NCBI RefSeq assembly: GCF_020085105.1
Contig: NC_058056.1
Coordinates: 12,150,929-12,214,928 of the forward strand
Source: Siniperca chuatsi
Lineage: Eukaryota; Chordata; Actinopteri; Centrarchiformes; Sinipercidae
Direction: 5' to 3'
DNA length: 64,000 bases
In this document: positions 37,746 to 51,500 of the stretch, piece by piece
How positions within the stretch are numbered: the first letter of the stretch is position 1
Layout: each line of letters opens with the position of its first letter
Position numbers and translations under genes: made by a program
The notes under the pieces: model-generated
What the model was told of the DNA's origin: nothing
The model's database searches: none
The model's input: only the letters and a program-made list of their open reading frames with translations

Positions 37746-40238
37746 ATCTGAGCATATCTGAGGTAAGTTGTTAATAAAAATAATATAAATAAAAAAATTT
37801 ATTTCTGTGATGTGAGATGTCATATGTTGCTTTTGGGCTGCACTTGCCAACTGTTTGTTCACCACTGCTGTGTAGCTATAACAGTGATGGAGAGAGATGC
37901 TCTGATCAGAACAGCTGTTTCTTTAATATTTTGTTTATGATCCTTTCTTCAAATCAAAGCAATATTATTATTAGTATTCAGCTAAAGTATTCCTCATCTT
38001 ACTAGTGACCCCTTGCCTATCGAGGACACCACACTGGCCTACAACCTGAAACTAGCCCAGGAAAGCAATAATCATAAATATAAAAAATAGAATATAAATA
38101 AAGTTATAAGTAAAATTAAAAAACACAAAAGAATAGTTTTATGTTTACATTTCACAATTGATACAAGGTGTTGTCAGGTTTAATTTAGTAAAACTGAAGA
38201 TTCAAATGTAAACAAAGGTGGAGCCCAGCTGCCCAAAATACAAACACAAAATGTAGACTGTTGTAACATTTCCTGTAAAACCTGACAGACTCACTGCCAG
38301 GCTGATGCTATAAATTGATATTGACTTATCACAGATATATAAGTATGGGTGTTTATGTTCGCAGGTTTGCAATAACTAAATGTAATACATAAATACTGAA
38401 AAGAGCTTGAGATACATTTTTAGAGACAGTGTCGCTATTACATAATTTGTCCGCCAGGGCGGCACTCTGTACTTTTGTTACAACAATCTGATGCACCAGA
38501 GTTGGCAGAGAGCACTGCAACTGAGCAGATAAGTTTCTTATTAAAGTGTAAAATGTTGTTAGGGAACCTTGGTAAATACGTTAATGTGCATGTTTATGTG
38601 AAAAAATAATGAAAGCCAATACATCCTTTACTGCTCTTTTTACTCTCAATTATGAATATTTGGAAGCAACCTCAAGAATCAACAGGATCATGATACTGTG
38701 AAAAGTTTGTTGACATAAAACAATTCATGAATAGCAAAATGGTTGATAAACACAATGCATATTTTCCATCTACAAAACAATCTATTTAACTATGGCCATG
38801 AATATAGCTCAAATTGATATGGTCAAAAATTGCTGATAGGGCCTTTAATGCCACGGAGGAAACATGCTGTAAAACAAGGTTGTAACCGTGGGTCATCAAA
38901 TCTGCCGGGGGTCAACAACTGAGGGGAACATTAACGGAACTTTACGCAAAGCGAGCAAGTGGAATATGCTCAGAATGTTCGCTAGCTAACGTTCTGACAG
39001 GAATTTAGCATAACATTGCGAGAAGATAATCATTTATAAAATTATCATTTTCATAACACTTTACAGAAACTATCACAATCGACAGTGATATAGCTTACGT
39101 AACACTCATATTAGCCTACATTCCAGGTTTCCACGTTATGAGACAAGACAGTCTTGACTATTAAAACTAACTCTTGTTTCGCATTACAGCGAGTGTTGTC
39201 TGCGTTGAGTTTAGTGTAAACCACACTTGCGACTGCGTTCGGCTCGCCATTGACCTGCCTCACTGTGACTTGAACAATGTTGAATGTACAGGAGGTTAAT
39301 CACTTAGTCCAGAGTTTATCCTTCAGTTGACCAACCCTAAGCCTCACCCGTGTCTGTAGAAGACATTTTTGTTAAGCTTCAACCTGATTTTGATCCACAG
39401 TTGTTAAATATTGATCTTGGTATGGTAGCCTTTATTATGACTATGTGCATTTTGAGCTACATATAATTGTCTGTATGAGGTTATATGCTTCATGTTATTG
39501 TTTCATGTTCATATTGTAGGCCTATAGTGCCATGATGAGATTACAAGTTACTTTGATGAGTGAGGTCAGCTGGTGGTGTGACCTGATTGGTCCAGGAGGG
39601 TCAACCAACCTATTTAAAATGGTCTCTGATTTTGTCTGGTTAAATGACCTGATGAAGGGCTGTGTACCGAAACGTTGTTACTAATTAAATATTTCTGACT
39701 GCAAGTGATGAGGACAGTGTACGGGTGTTTTTTTGTTCTCCATTGTCTTCTCCTAGGCACCTGTCAACCTACAGGTGTGCAAAAGTTCTGCTCCCTTTTG
39801 TTCCAGCCGACCCTGTTATCGGCTTTTAGTTTTGGCACCCTGCTCGCTTGCATTAAGTCATTTTAAAAAAAAGTTTTTTATTAAATTATCTCTTTTCATG
39901 ACATCAATGCGCTTATTCAAAGTTGCGCTACTACATTTGAATTTTTACACGAGGACGCCCAGAGGATCTTAATCCCGAACAATAAAATTGAAATAGTGCA
40001 AAACCAGTTTACACCTGAAATAAATCTGAAGAAGAAACGACCTGTGCAGTGAAACATGACGTGCCTGATTTATCACTTGTTATCGGCCATCAAAGACACC
40101 ACAAAGCGGTTAAAACGAGTTAAAGGGGTTCAGACGTATTAAACCTATTTTTCGATGTAAATGCTATGGTAAAAAAAATAAACACCCAAAATCTTTCTGC
40201 ATTTAACCTACACCTCGTGGGAGAACAGCAGAACAAAA
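37746..40238. other. Spacer upstream of dnajc17
   Basis: About 2.5 kb, AT-rich, with no supported gene. It holds a repeat fragment with a hammerhead-like core at 39.64-39.70 kb. The ORF fragments here are short and unlike any family I know. Confidence 0.5.
39540..39740 (+). mobile_element. Repeat fragment with CTGATGA...GAAAC core
   Basis: CTGATGA at 39649-39655 and CGAAACG at 39668-39674, in the setting 'cctgatgaagggctgtgtac' then 'cgaaacgttgttactaatta'. This resembles a motif common in fish interspersed repeats. Element boundaries are approximate. Confidence 0.45.
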
Positions 40239-40252
40239 ACTACATTTCCCAG
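40239..40252 (+). promoter_or_regulatory. ZNF143/STAF-like site in dnajc17 promoter
   Basis: ACTACATTTCCCAG followed by gttgcagtgc, close to the known ACTACAATTCCCAGnATGC promoter motif, about 145 bp upstream of the dnajc17 ATG. No TATA box is apparent, which fits a housekeeping promoter. Confidence 0.5.
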
Positions 40253-40396
40253 GTTGCAGTGCACATTCTAGTTGAAAGGTCGACGACGTCAAACTCATGC
40301 TGCCTGGAACTGGAACAACAACAAACAGTTAGGATTAGCCAAACGTTTACATTTGTTATTTTTCTGTGTTTGTACTGTAGCTTGTTGTTAGTAGAA

Positions 40397-43300
40397 ATGT
40401 CCGGAAAGGCCAAGGATATCCTACAGATGGACCTGTATGGTTTACTCGGTATTGAAAGCACTGCTACAACAAAAGAGGTGTGTAAATTAGCTAAGCTAAC
40501 TGTTAAGCTACTGAGATAAAAAGCCGTTACTGATAATTTAACATTAGCCGCTAAGCGCATACTGACGTTGTTTTAGCATACCGTTTATCCGAGTGTAAGC
40601 TAAATCTTAAAAAGCAGTTGTGTTTCTACAAGGAGAGACTGTGTGTGAGGACATTTTTGTCTGCAGGAGGCTACAAGAGCTTGCTACTATGGAGCTTGTA
40701 GTGTGTGTGTTTATATATTGTGTGCTTGTATAGTAACGTAACACAGGGAATCATTTTTCTGTTTAGAGAAACACCAGGTGAGTAAAGAGAGGAAAGAAAA
40801 TTTAGGTCCAGTGAGACCCTTGGTAGCCAAAGAAAGAGCAGAAACCTGCTAATGTTAATGGCTGAATCGTAAAGGTGTGATACACCAAAAAGGCCACTTA
40901 GTGGCGACGTTGCATCAATTAACGTTAAGTCTTTGGTATCTCACAATCTTGAGAGCTCAAGGAGATGTCATCACATTTCTTTTTTTTTATGTCCAATAAC
41001 CCAAAACCCAAATATATTCAACTTACAATAATATAAAACAGATAAAATCAGAATGAAAGAATGATCAAAATCAAATGATCACATTGGAGAAGCTAGAAGT
41101 ATGGAATGTGTATTATGTATGCATTTTTCTTAAAAAATTACTTAAAACAATTAATCAACTATCACAATAGTTGACAATTATTTATACTAAATAGTATGGA
41201 TGTGAATTTAATTTATGGTTTTGAGTCTGCCAACTCCAATGGATATTCTTTATCTAAAACTTAATACTTAACCAACATAACTGATCACATATAAGTTAGG
41301 AGTGGTAATATGATTACGTCCGATGAGGCCTGGAAAATTAATCTTTTTTTTTGGGCAGGAAATGCTCTAATACTATGGACAGCCTTTTTACAAAAGGTTA
41401 CATCTGTTTGCTCACCTCTGCATACTAGAAACAGATTTTTGCCTGAATGACATTTTGTGCCTGCATGGATTTCGAATCAACTCTGAGAAGGTTCCCTGAC
41501 TCTCCTCTTCATTTCCCAGCCCAGAGCTGTTCGCCATGATCCCCTGATCTCCTCACAGTTTCCAGCATCTAGGGAAATTAGAATCGCTGCCAAAACGAGG
41601 GAAGAAGTTAATTTCTTAATTGGATTTCAAAGTCCTGTCCTCCCCTTGAGGATTATCCTGAAGGAAATTAGTGGTTGTGGCTTGGGTAGAATTAAGACTC
41701 CAAAATGCAGAAGGCTGGTTCTGTGAGGTCTGTTGATGGTCGAGGGAGATAGTGAGGGTTTGTTTGTGTGTGAGTCTGGAGGGGCTCAAAAATCAATCAA
41801 GTGTGTGAAGACAGATGTCATCAGATGGGCTACTTATCCCAATTGTTTGGCCCGCTGCTCCACCACCACTATCAGGCATGTTGTTTATCACAGAGAGAGG
41901 GGGAAGAAGCTCATCCCAGGGCCTGTTTATGTGGGTTTAGCCACAGCTTGTAAAACATTGCCTTGACGTAGGGGATTTGCATTCTGTATCTCCTCCTGGT
42001 TCTATTTAGCATCTCTTTCTGTTGACCTTCTTCTGAGCTTGGCTGGCTGATAAATGATGGGGAAACTGGCATGTCAGAGTCTATGATTTAATGACGATGG
42101 ATGATTAGGGTTTGCTTTATCCTTGTAGTGCTGAGGGAGGCTGTTGCTGAAGGCTAGCCACCATTTAAAGAGTTATGCTCATGCATATCAGCAGGGCTTG
42201 GGTAATAATCACCCGAGTGTGTGTTTTACCTACCACAGATTGCTTGGTGAAACAATGTCAACAGCCAAGACCACACTAAATTTCTTGTGGTTTATTCAGC
42301 TACTGAAATTGTAGTGTACCTGGTGTGTTGCAGTATATGCAGTAACTACATGCCTGGGTGATTTACTTCCAGACAGAGCATCCAAGGAGAGGTGATTGCA
42401 TTATACTGTAATAGTCCATTGTAAACTCATTGCTCTCAATGGTGAGTTGCTTCTTTGAGTGTCTGCTTTGTCAGGGCAGGTAGGTTATGATTGTTATTGC
42501 ATCCTACAGTGCACTGCAAGCACATGCAAAATCAATCACAGTGTCTCACTTTCTCTTCATTACATCCAATTTTACTTTTAGCTCTCCTTTTCCCTGTGTG
42601 TTTATGTCCTCTTTGCCCCTGTCCTTGCTTCTGTCCTTCCTTCTCCCTGTTGTGCCTATTTTCCTCCAGCTGATAATGTCCTGTAAATAGCAGAATGTTG
42701 TAATTAAGGAGGATGGGCCCATGGCAGATCAGGCAGCTAATCAGCCACACAGGCTAGGGGCCCTACATAGGCTGTGCTGCGGCTGCACCAGGACCAGTTT
42801 GTCAACTATAATTGGCAACAAAGACTGGTGTAATGAGGACAAGATGTGGGCATGGAGTTAAGACTGTAGCAAGCAGGGATCAGGGAGGCACAGAGAGCCT
42901 GTTTTTTGCCAGGCACTAACCATTAGGCTACTGTTGGCCTGCTGCTACAAGATTGGAGACTTTCCTTCATTTCTTGGTTCATCCTTCTGCAAACTGAAGT
43001 GTGGGAAATAGTTGACATTTCTGCAATTCAGTTTGTCTTGTGTGTGAGACAAGGAAAATGAGATAAGACACAGCAGAATTAAATACTAACATTTTTGCTT
43101 ACATCTGTAAGCACAAGGGACAGCAGTTGGTTTTAGCCCAGGAGTTCTTATGGTTTTCTCTTCACGTCTTACTCATAATTGATTCAAGAACCAATCCTAA
43201 AAGTTCATGGTGAACTGCACAAAGTTAATTGCTACAGTAATTGACAGGATTAGTCCTGTAGGAAGATGCCACTATGAGAGCTATTATCTACATATGTACT

Positions 43301-46300
43301 AACCTCTTCAAAAGTTGTCCTGCTTTGGCTTCTAGTTTGTAGGACCAAGGGGATTCAGGGGCTTCCAGCATCAATTGAGGCTTGTGTGTTATGGCACTGA
43401 TGGGAGTAATCATGTATTATTTAACAAAACAGCAGGCGTAGAGACAAGATATTGTGAATGATGCTAGAGAGAGTGAAAAAGAAAAGACAGGAGGAGATAG
43501 AGAGAAAAACATGAGGATAATTAAGAATAATTAACTGAAATGTAGAGATGTTTGTGTGTTAACAAGATCTTTAACTGAACTCAGTGAGACTAATATGATG
43601 ACGTGCAACATGGCTGCTCTCCACCAGAACAGCATCAATGATGACAGGTTGTGCTTGTCAAACAGCTCAGCTGGCCAGACATTTGTCCTGACATTTGCTA
43701 TGTTTACAGCAGATGTGGAGACATGTTTATCTTGTCAGCTGGCTGCAGGTGATGAAGAACATGAGAAGTAGAGTGAGTGTGAACTGAGGACACGGCATGA
43801 GCTCTAGCAGTGGTTTTGTGTGTTTTAGCCCCCATTATTTCAAATCACACATACTTAACTTCACAGCTGCGAACCATGTTACTTTGTTTTAGAAATCTTA
43901 ATATATTTTTCTACCATTACAGGCATCCATTGGTTGAAATGAATTTATATATGGTTTAAAACAGATTCCCACCCTTTTGAAACTTTCTTTCAGCTTTCCT
44001 GTGTAATGCATTACAGTAAGCATCAAGGTGCATTAGGTTTTGTCAAAATCACATTGTTGTTGTGAGGTAATGCAGTGCAGACTTTTTTTTTTTTTTAATC
44101 AATCTGCAGTTAAACTACATTTCCACGCAAAAATTGTGTAACACTAGCAAATATTAATGCAGACTTGTTCACTGTGATGGACTGCACAACTCAAGCAAGT
44201 TTATGGATTTTATTAAAATTTTCATATCATGGAAACGAATGGAAACCAATAGCTGCTTGGAGCGGTAGGAAAAAAAACCCATCAAAAAATATATTAGCCT
44301 GCATTTGGAAATGGTCAGCAAAAACATACACAAAATTGTGTACAAAACTAGCAAACACTCCTTTTAAAGCAGACTCTCTTTCTCTCTGTGTTGTCAAAGC
44401 ACTGATAGTGCTGCGTAGGGCAGGGAGTTTTCGAACTGTTATCACTGCCTACCCATAACTCAGGACGCAATGGCTTTCATAATGGCATTTCTTGCCTTTT
44501 TGCTTAATCTTGGTCCCAGAGAGGAACAACATTTCATTCAACATTTGAACTTGAGCTGGAGTTTTCATTTCCTTGCTTGTACCTTACCAAATGTCTTTGG
44601 AGAGAATTGGACAAAGCTATGATGGCGGGCGCAGAGAAAAGAAAAGGGAGAAACCGACAGAGGGAGGCTAAAAAGGGGAAGTAGGCTCAGGCCAACAGTG
44701 AGCATATGTGTTTGGCACCAGTCCACAGCCCTGTCTGTCAGTCTCGATCTGTAGGAAGGCTCTGTGTGCCAAGCAGCCAGACTAAATATCTCTTAATGAA
44801 GTCTAGTCTCTCAAAGCCCTCTCAATGAACCAAGTTCTCATTTACTGTTGGAACTATAACGAGAACAAATCTGATGTTGACCAAGAGATAGAAGAAAGAA
44901 CTTTAGGACATTTAGGAGCTGTTTGAGCCACGGTAATCTCCAGAGGGCTCACTGGAGGCTTGTTGCTTTCTTATAATCGTGTGGAGGCTCAGCTCTTGTA
45001 CCTTGGACAGTGGGCATCTAGCCTAATGTGTCTATGTTGACTGTCATGGAGACTCATTGGAGTTGCTGTTAAAAAGGCTTAGACACTGATGGATTACACC
45101 ATTCTGCCCAGTTCCCTCAGAGTTGAGTTTTGCTCCCCCCCAGTAAAGTCAGCCCTGTATGCTTTGGCGTGCATTTTAGAGATACAATTGTGCAAATCAA
45201 CACACAGGGAAACACTACATATGCCAGAGGACAAGGCGTCCAATGCAAATGTTTCCCAGACATGAAGAAAGGAGCTCCCAAATTCTGTGGCCCGTAGCAT
45301 ACTGGCAGGAGATTGATTTGCGCTAAGGGGGGTTATGTGAAACCCTGCAGAATGTTGGCATGGTTGATTAAGACTGGTGAGAAAGTGTATGTCAGTGTGT
45401 GTGTGTGTGTGTGTGTGTGTTTGTGTCTCAGCTTGGATATATGGGGGATGTATGTGCCAAATCCTTAGCATGCAATGCAAATATATGAGCGTGTGTGCAG
45501 AAAGCTTCAACACTGCACTCTACAGCCCCCTCTGGTTTTCACAGAAAGTTTTCCTGCTTCCCTTCTTTCTCCAGAGGAGCGGAGATCTAATGAAAACCAC
45601 CTTGTCATTAACTGGTCCATAGAAGGACCAATGAATGGTTAACATTCCAAGCAATGACCCAGAGTTAAAAAATAAGCTATAACAAAAACCTCATACGACA
45701 TTACAATACTCCAAAGTATTGTTTAGTTTTTCCATTTTGGTTCTCTGAACCCCCCAGAAGTTTTGGCTACCAGCCTAAGATATTAATGGCGGCCTTCTCA
45801 GATTTGTTATAGACAATGGCACTCTGTTTGTGTATGTTATTGTAACATTTTTTTAAGTTTGAATAAAGATGGACTAACACCCTTGCAAACTGGCAATGGG
45901 CCTGAGAATAGTTTGGAATTCTTGTGCGGGTAATTCATTGTGCAGTGTGTGCCGTGGTGGTTAGATTCCATTAATAACATGTCAAAAGGACACGAAGCAG
46001 AGGATCAGCTCAGGTGTTGATTTGATCCAAACAATACAATCCCAGATTTTAATTTAAATGCAAACCACATTTCACCCCCAGTGCTTTCATGTCAAGACTG
46101 TTACCATTTGTGCCATTATTTCAATGGAACCATAATTTTTTTTATTCAGACTTTGTTTTTTCTGGGCCAAGGACGACAGGATAAAGATAATTGGTACTGA
46201 GAGTAAGAATTTAAGTTCCACATGGCCAAAACCTTTGCTTAAGTGGATGATTCGTTCTCTTTGTGTCCTAATCAACATTTTCCACTCTACATAACTCTAG

Positions 46301-48541
46301 GGGTTCTTCTGTTTTTCTCCTAGATCAAAAAAGCTTATCGACAGAAAGCCTTGACATGCCATCCAGACAAGAACCCAGACAACCCAAAAGCAGGTGAGTG
46401 AGCCAATTAATGTGTTTATCTGTGTTTGTTTCTCATCACCTTCTCTCCATTCTGAGCCACAGACCTATTTCAGTCACACAGTAGAACTGGAACAAGATTT
46501 ATTATTTGTTTATCCAATTTCTGCATTATTTTCCAAAGAATTAGAGATAATCATATGACCAAGCGGCCATCAAGCTTCAGAACCAAAAATGAATGTTCTA
46601 GAGTAGCGCTCTCAGCAAGTTATACCCTGCCAGACAGCCTAGCCACCGCACTCCAAAGGAAGTCTAACCAGCGCCTGTCTCTCCCCACCGGCTTTCTAGC
46701 CAGACAGGACCAGCCATACACCACCAGCACCACTGTCACCACCAGTGTTTCCACACTCCGTCCCTCCTTGGCTTTATAAGTCCTTCCGCGGCCTGTCGCC
46801 AACCAGCATGTCAATAATTAGACCAGGAAATATCAATGTAGCTTTTTGTCAGGAGAGGGGGAAAAAAGGCACCTTGGACAAAAGACTGGTCATGAGGCAT
46901 GTTTTCAAGTGAGGTTTATGTGGTTGCTGGATGGTTCAGACAATTCCTGATTATGTCAGGAAAAAAATTTTTGGGAAATTGGTGGGGTTGGGTGGTTGAG
47001 ATGGATAATACAAAAGCAGGGGGTCGGTTTCCCAGAAATGGAAAAGAAGTGGTTTGGAGGGCCTCAACACTTGAACCCGCATATGGACAGACTCGGTCTC
47101 TATCGCACGAGAGCGGAGCAAGTCTTGGGACTTGCTGCCTCTCAGGCGAAGGTTGTGTGCATGTAAGAGGTGACTTGGGGGTCATGATTTCTCACTGACT
47201 GAAAACACCCCCCACTATTCCCTCATTTTCCTCAACCCCCCATGTTGTGACACGCTTAGCTGCCTAGTGGGCATGGCAGGTTTCCCCCAGTTGTATTTCA
47301 TTCCAGCCCATTATATGCATGTAGGTAACCTGACCGCTGCTGGCAGCGTGATTTCCAGAGCCTGTTAGTGTGCACTGCCAGTCCCCACAGGGAGTAACAG
47401 TATCTGTCCGTTAGGTCTCCCATAAGTGAATGATTAAGCCTGGCTAGTATAGTGCAGTAGTGTGGCGGTTGTATGACGGGGAGTGGGATTGTGGTCTCCC
47501 TGTGTACATTTGGGTGTGTGTGTGAGGCAACTGGGGAGGTGGAGTCTTGCGTGGTAGTGATGATTGTGGCAGTGGCCCCTCGAGGTGCTCTCATGGAAGA
47601 TCGATGGAAAGGCCAAGGGTTCGTGAGGGAATGCACGGCTGTGTCATTGGAGGAAACTGGTTTTGTGAGACTTACGGCACCTTTTAAAGTATAAAATGTC
47701 TGTTTGTCTCAGCCCCGTGTCCCAGCTTCAGGTTGAAGATATCATGCTGAGCACATAATGCCTCTTTTGGCATAAGCCCCCTGTAATGTCATGTTCTCGT
47801 CACTCTCTTCACATCAGCATTACTCTCTCTTCTATCTCCTGTGTGTATGGTGTCAAATTGACAAAGTTATCAGTGTTATATCATTGTGAAATCATAGCTA
47901 TATTTTTGTTTTCAAAAATCATATTCCACATGTAAAACATTATTTCCTGAAGCAGTAATATATAAAACCTAAAATGAAAAAGTGTTTCTGTTCAGGAGCA
48001 GCATTTTCAGTTTTCTCGCTTCTCTCGTCCCTTTCTTCTAGTGGAGCTCTTCCACCAGTTGTCCCAGGCTCTTGAGGTGCTAACTGATGCCGCTGCCAAG
48101 GTAAAACCACTAATGCCTCCAAACTTGTCATAAAAGTGCTGACATACACACAGACAGAAAGACAGACACAATTTATCCTGGTGTTTAATACTGTTTTCAG
48201 GCTGCCTATGATAAGATCTGTGCTGCCAAGAAACAAGCAGAAGAAAGAAACAGGAAACTAGATGACAAGAGGAAGAAAATTAAGCTTGGTGAGTCACTTT
48301 GCAACTCTCAAAGCATTTCAAAGCTCTTTAATTAACTCTTTATTAAAAATGATTATTGCATTGATTTGATTGCATTGAAGTGCCATATTTATTATATATT
48401 ATCTGGACAGCTGCATAAATTGTCCAATATGAAATAAAATAAGAACAGATGTTTAGAAAGTAATCAATTTATTTTTTATACGGTTTTGTCTGTTTCATTG
48501 TGGAAAAGAGATTCATTATGAGTATATGAAGGCGATACGGT

Positions 48542-48581
<40 letters not shown>

Positions 48582-51500
48582 GCTATGACAGACTTGGAAT
48601 CCAGAGAGCGACAAGCAGAAGCTCAGAGCCAGGAGGAGGTGCAAATCACTAGAACACTTGAAGAAGAGGTAACAGAATTTATAGAAACCATGTGAGAGAT
48701 GATACTGCACCAAACATTGCCTGGAGAAGATAAAAAATTACACCGTACAACAGGCCTCAGCCATGTACTGGGAACAAGGTATTCCAGTGCATCCAGGAAA
48801 CTCTGAAGCACACCCAGGTGCTTTTATTCTGTTCTTCGTCAAATGCTCCCTTCTGATTGAGTTGAAATCTTCCACAGACTTGGGTCAGGAACAAAGGCTC
48901 TATCTGAGAGAGGCTTTTTTTCACTGCCATGTCATAATTATCAGTAAACTCATTAGGTGATATTGCATGACTTGATGCACTTTGTTCAGAAAGCCAATGA
49001 TAAATAAAAATGGTGTGCATGCTTCATAGGTGAGTCATGGCATGTGCTCAGTGTGCTTAATGCATGTAAATACATGGCCATGTGCCTTGCCTTGGGGGGG
49101 AGGAGGTAGCCAGTAGGTGGCACTGTTCCATTTTCTGTCTCATCTCAAGGTGTTATTGCTTTAACTGAAGAAATATGGTGGTCTACACACTCTTGTGGAA
49201 ACACAGAAAAGCAGAAAGGGTGTCTTAGAGTGGGAGAGCCATAGGTGATGAGTTACATCAGTGCTTACTGAAAAGTAAAGATGTATAACTTGCTGTCAGT
49301 CAAACTTAGTCTGTTTGTGCACATTACTGTAATGTATGTCTGTTTCCACCAGATCGCCCGTTTGAGAGAGGAGGGATCCAGGCAGCTTGAGGAGGAACAG
49401 AGGCTCATCAGAGAGCAGATCCAGAGAGAAAGAGAAGCACAGCAGCAGCAAACAGGAGGCTACACTCAAACAAGTAATGTCCACTTAAAAGATTTAACCT
49501 AGTCCAGCCTGCTCCAGTCCAGGTTAACCAAACCAATTCAGTGCAATCCTGTTCTGCCTGGATAAATCCAGTTTGATCCAGTGAAGTCCTTTCACTATCC
49601 TGAAAGCCTCAGCTGAGTGAACCCCTATGTTTCCTAACCATCATACTGTCAGTCCAACCACAGCATTCACCAGGAACCCTGTGGTTCACCAAATATTATT
49701 CACATAAAAAGCAATAACAATAACTGAATGTATATTTGACTTTATGTGTTGCTTTAAAACACTTTGAAGAGGGCTATTTTAGTTTCTTGGCAGTAAGACA
49801 ACTTGGCAAGGTAACATAGGAATGCCAAGCACCACGCACACACATAGTTGTCCGTCAAACTTTTAACCTCTTGATAATATTTCTACATTAAAGCCTCAGT
49901 GCCTCCATTCTGGAGATATGAAAAAATTGAAGAGTTTTGTAAAATATGACTATGGAAGTGTGGGTATTTAAGGGAAGTACTGATTCTTGGCTCTAGACTA
50001 GACCCTTTTTGTGGCTGGACAATTACTCATGCATAGTCAGCACGTCTTTTGAGTCTCTTCCATTTGCACGCAGTCAGGCCTCCCCAGCCCTCCCCTGGAT
50101 CAGCACTCTGTCTGTTACATCTCAAGAGGCACTCGGTGGATCATCAGACTGTAGCAAGAGCCATACATTTACTGTGTGACAGCCAATTTAAAATCACTGT
50201 CCTTTTGCAATAGTTCCCTCACTGCTATCTTGAGTTCCATATTTCTTGCCTCAACAAAACAATTGTTTCTTTGTCTTTTCGCTGAACTATCTCATCTCTT
50301 CCCCTCATGTTTTTCCTCAGTCTCAGGAGTGGAGCGATGTTCCAAGAGCAATGTGACCCCCAAATTGAAGGTATGGCTTTCAACTATGGGATTTTAGTCA
50401 GGGGACGAGGCTGGGAAGAGAGGTCGGGATGAGCATTGTAGTTCTTGGAGAATAACGCAGGAAGATGGAAAAGAAGACAGGGCTCTGGTGTCCCAGCATA
50501 TTCAGGAGGAACTGCTCCATATAAGTGAAAGTGAAGGCAAAACCTCAGTGGGGATTTTGATAGAACCTTTGTAACATTTGTAATTCATTATTTGGAGACC
50601 ACATACGCGGTCTCACCACTGAGCGCACAGGCCGCCCTTTCCTCCAGAGTAGGCCCGACGTCGTCAGGGGACCTGTAACTATGCCAAGAGAGGGCTTATT
50701 ATATTTCCTCCTGGAAATGGCCAAGCCCGTGCATATTAACGGACACTGGGGATGTTAGCTAATGTGTTTAGACATTAAATCTGGTTTTAAAATTTGATAG
50801 CCATCTAGTTCAGCAGTGTATTCCCCGATATTTGTGTATTCAGTTAGAAAAACAAGCAGCAGCCGTAAGACTGACATAATCACGTGCCATAGTCAAAGAC
50901 ATGGGAACATTACTGCATAGATCTATCTCAGAGGCTGTTGAGATGTCTACTATTAAAAATATTTTTTTATCTTTTGCATCCAATTTTTTTACCTTTCTTG
51001 TGTTGTCTCTAGATCGAGGACAGTGGGTTTTTTTTTCTTTGGTTTTTCCTGTCCAGTAAAAGTAATATTATATCTTTAACCTGATTCAAAATTATCCTGA
51101 TATTCAAGATTAAGCCTGAATCCTGCATTGATGGATTGGAGACTATTACAATGAATCTGACGTCAATCATTCCTTAAAACAAATCTCAGTGATGTTTGAC
51201 ATTATGACAGCTCTTTGGAATTTGATTTTCATTCTAGACTTCCTCTGATATGTTCTGATATCTTGTTTTAGTGTTCATCAAAAGCAGAAAAGAGCCATTT
51301 GGTTTGGTTCCACTAATATCTTTCCTATCTGTATATTTATTGAAACTAGGAGCATGAGAACACAGCAATGTGCCAGTGTTGTGGGCTAAAACTGTAGACA
51401 TCACATCATGCAAAAAACATCTTATTCGAAGATTAATGGGTAAGAAGGTTATCAGCGGGTACAGGAGACTGCTCTTGGAAAGGAGAATGTACGTTTTCAA

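Noticed and set aside
37817-38005. 62-codon frame next to the LINE
   Set aside because: Low-complexity, no homology recognised, no transcription signals.
46899-47636. Open frames on both strands in dnajc17 intron 2
   Set aside because: Overlapping frames, no recognised protein, no exon-like junctions in phase with dnajc17.
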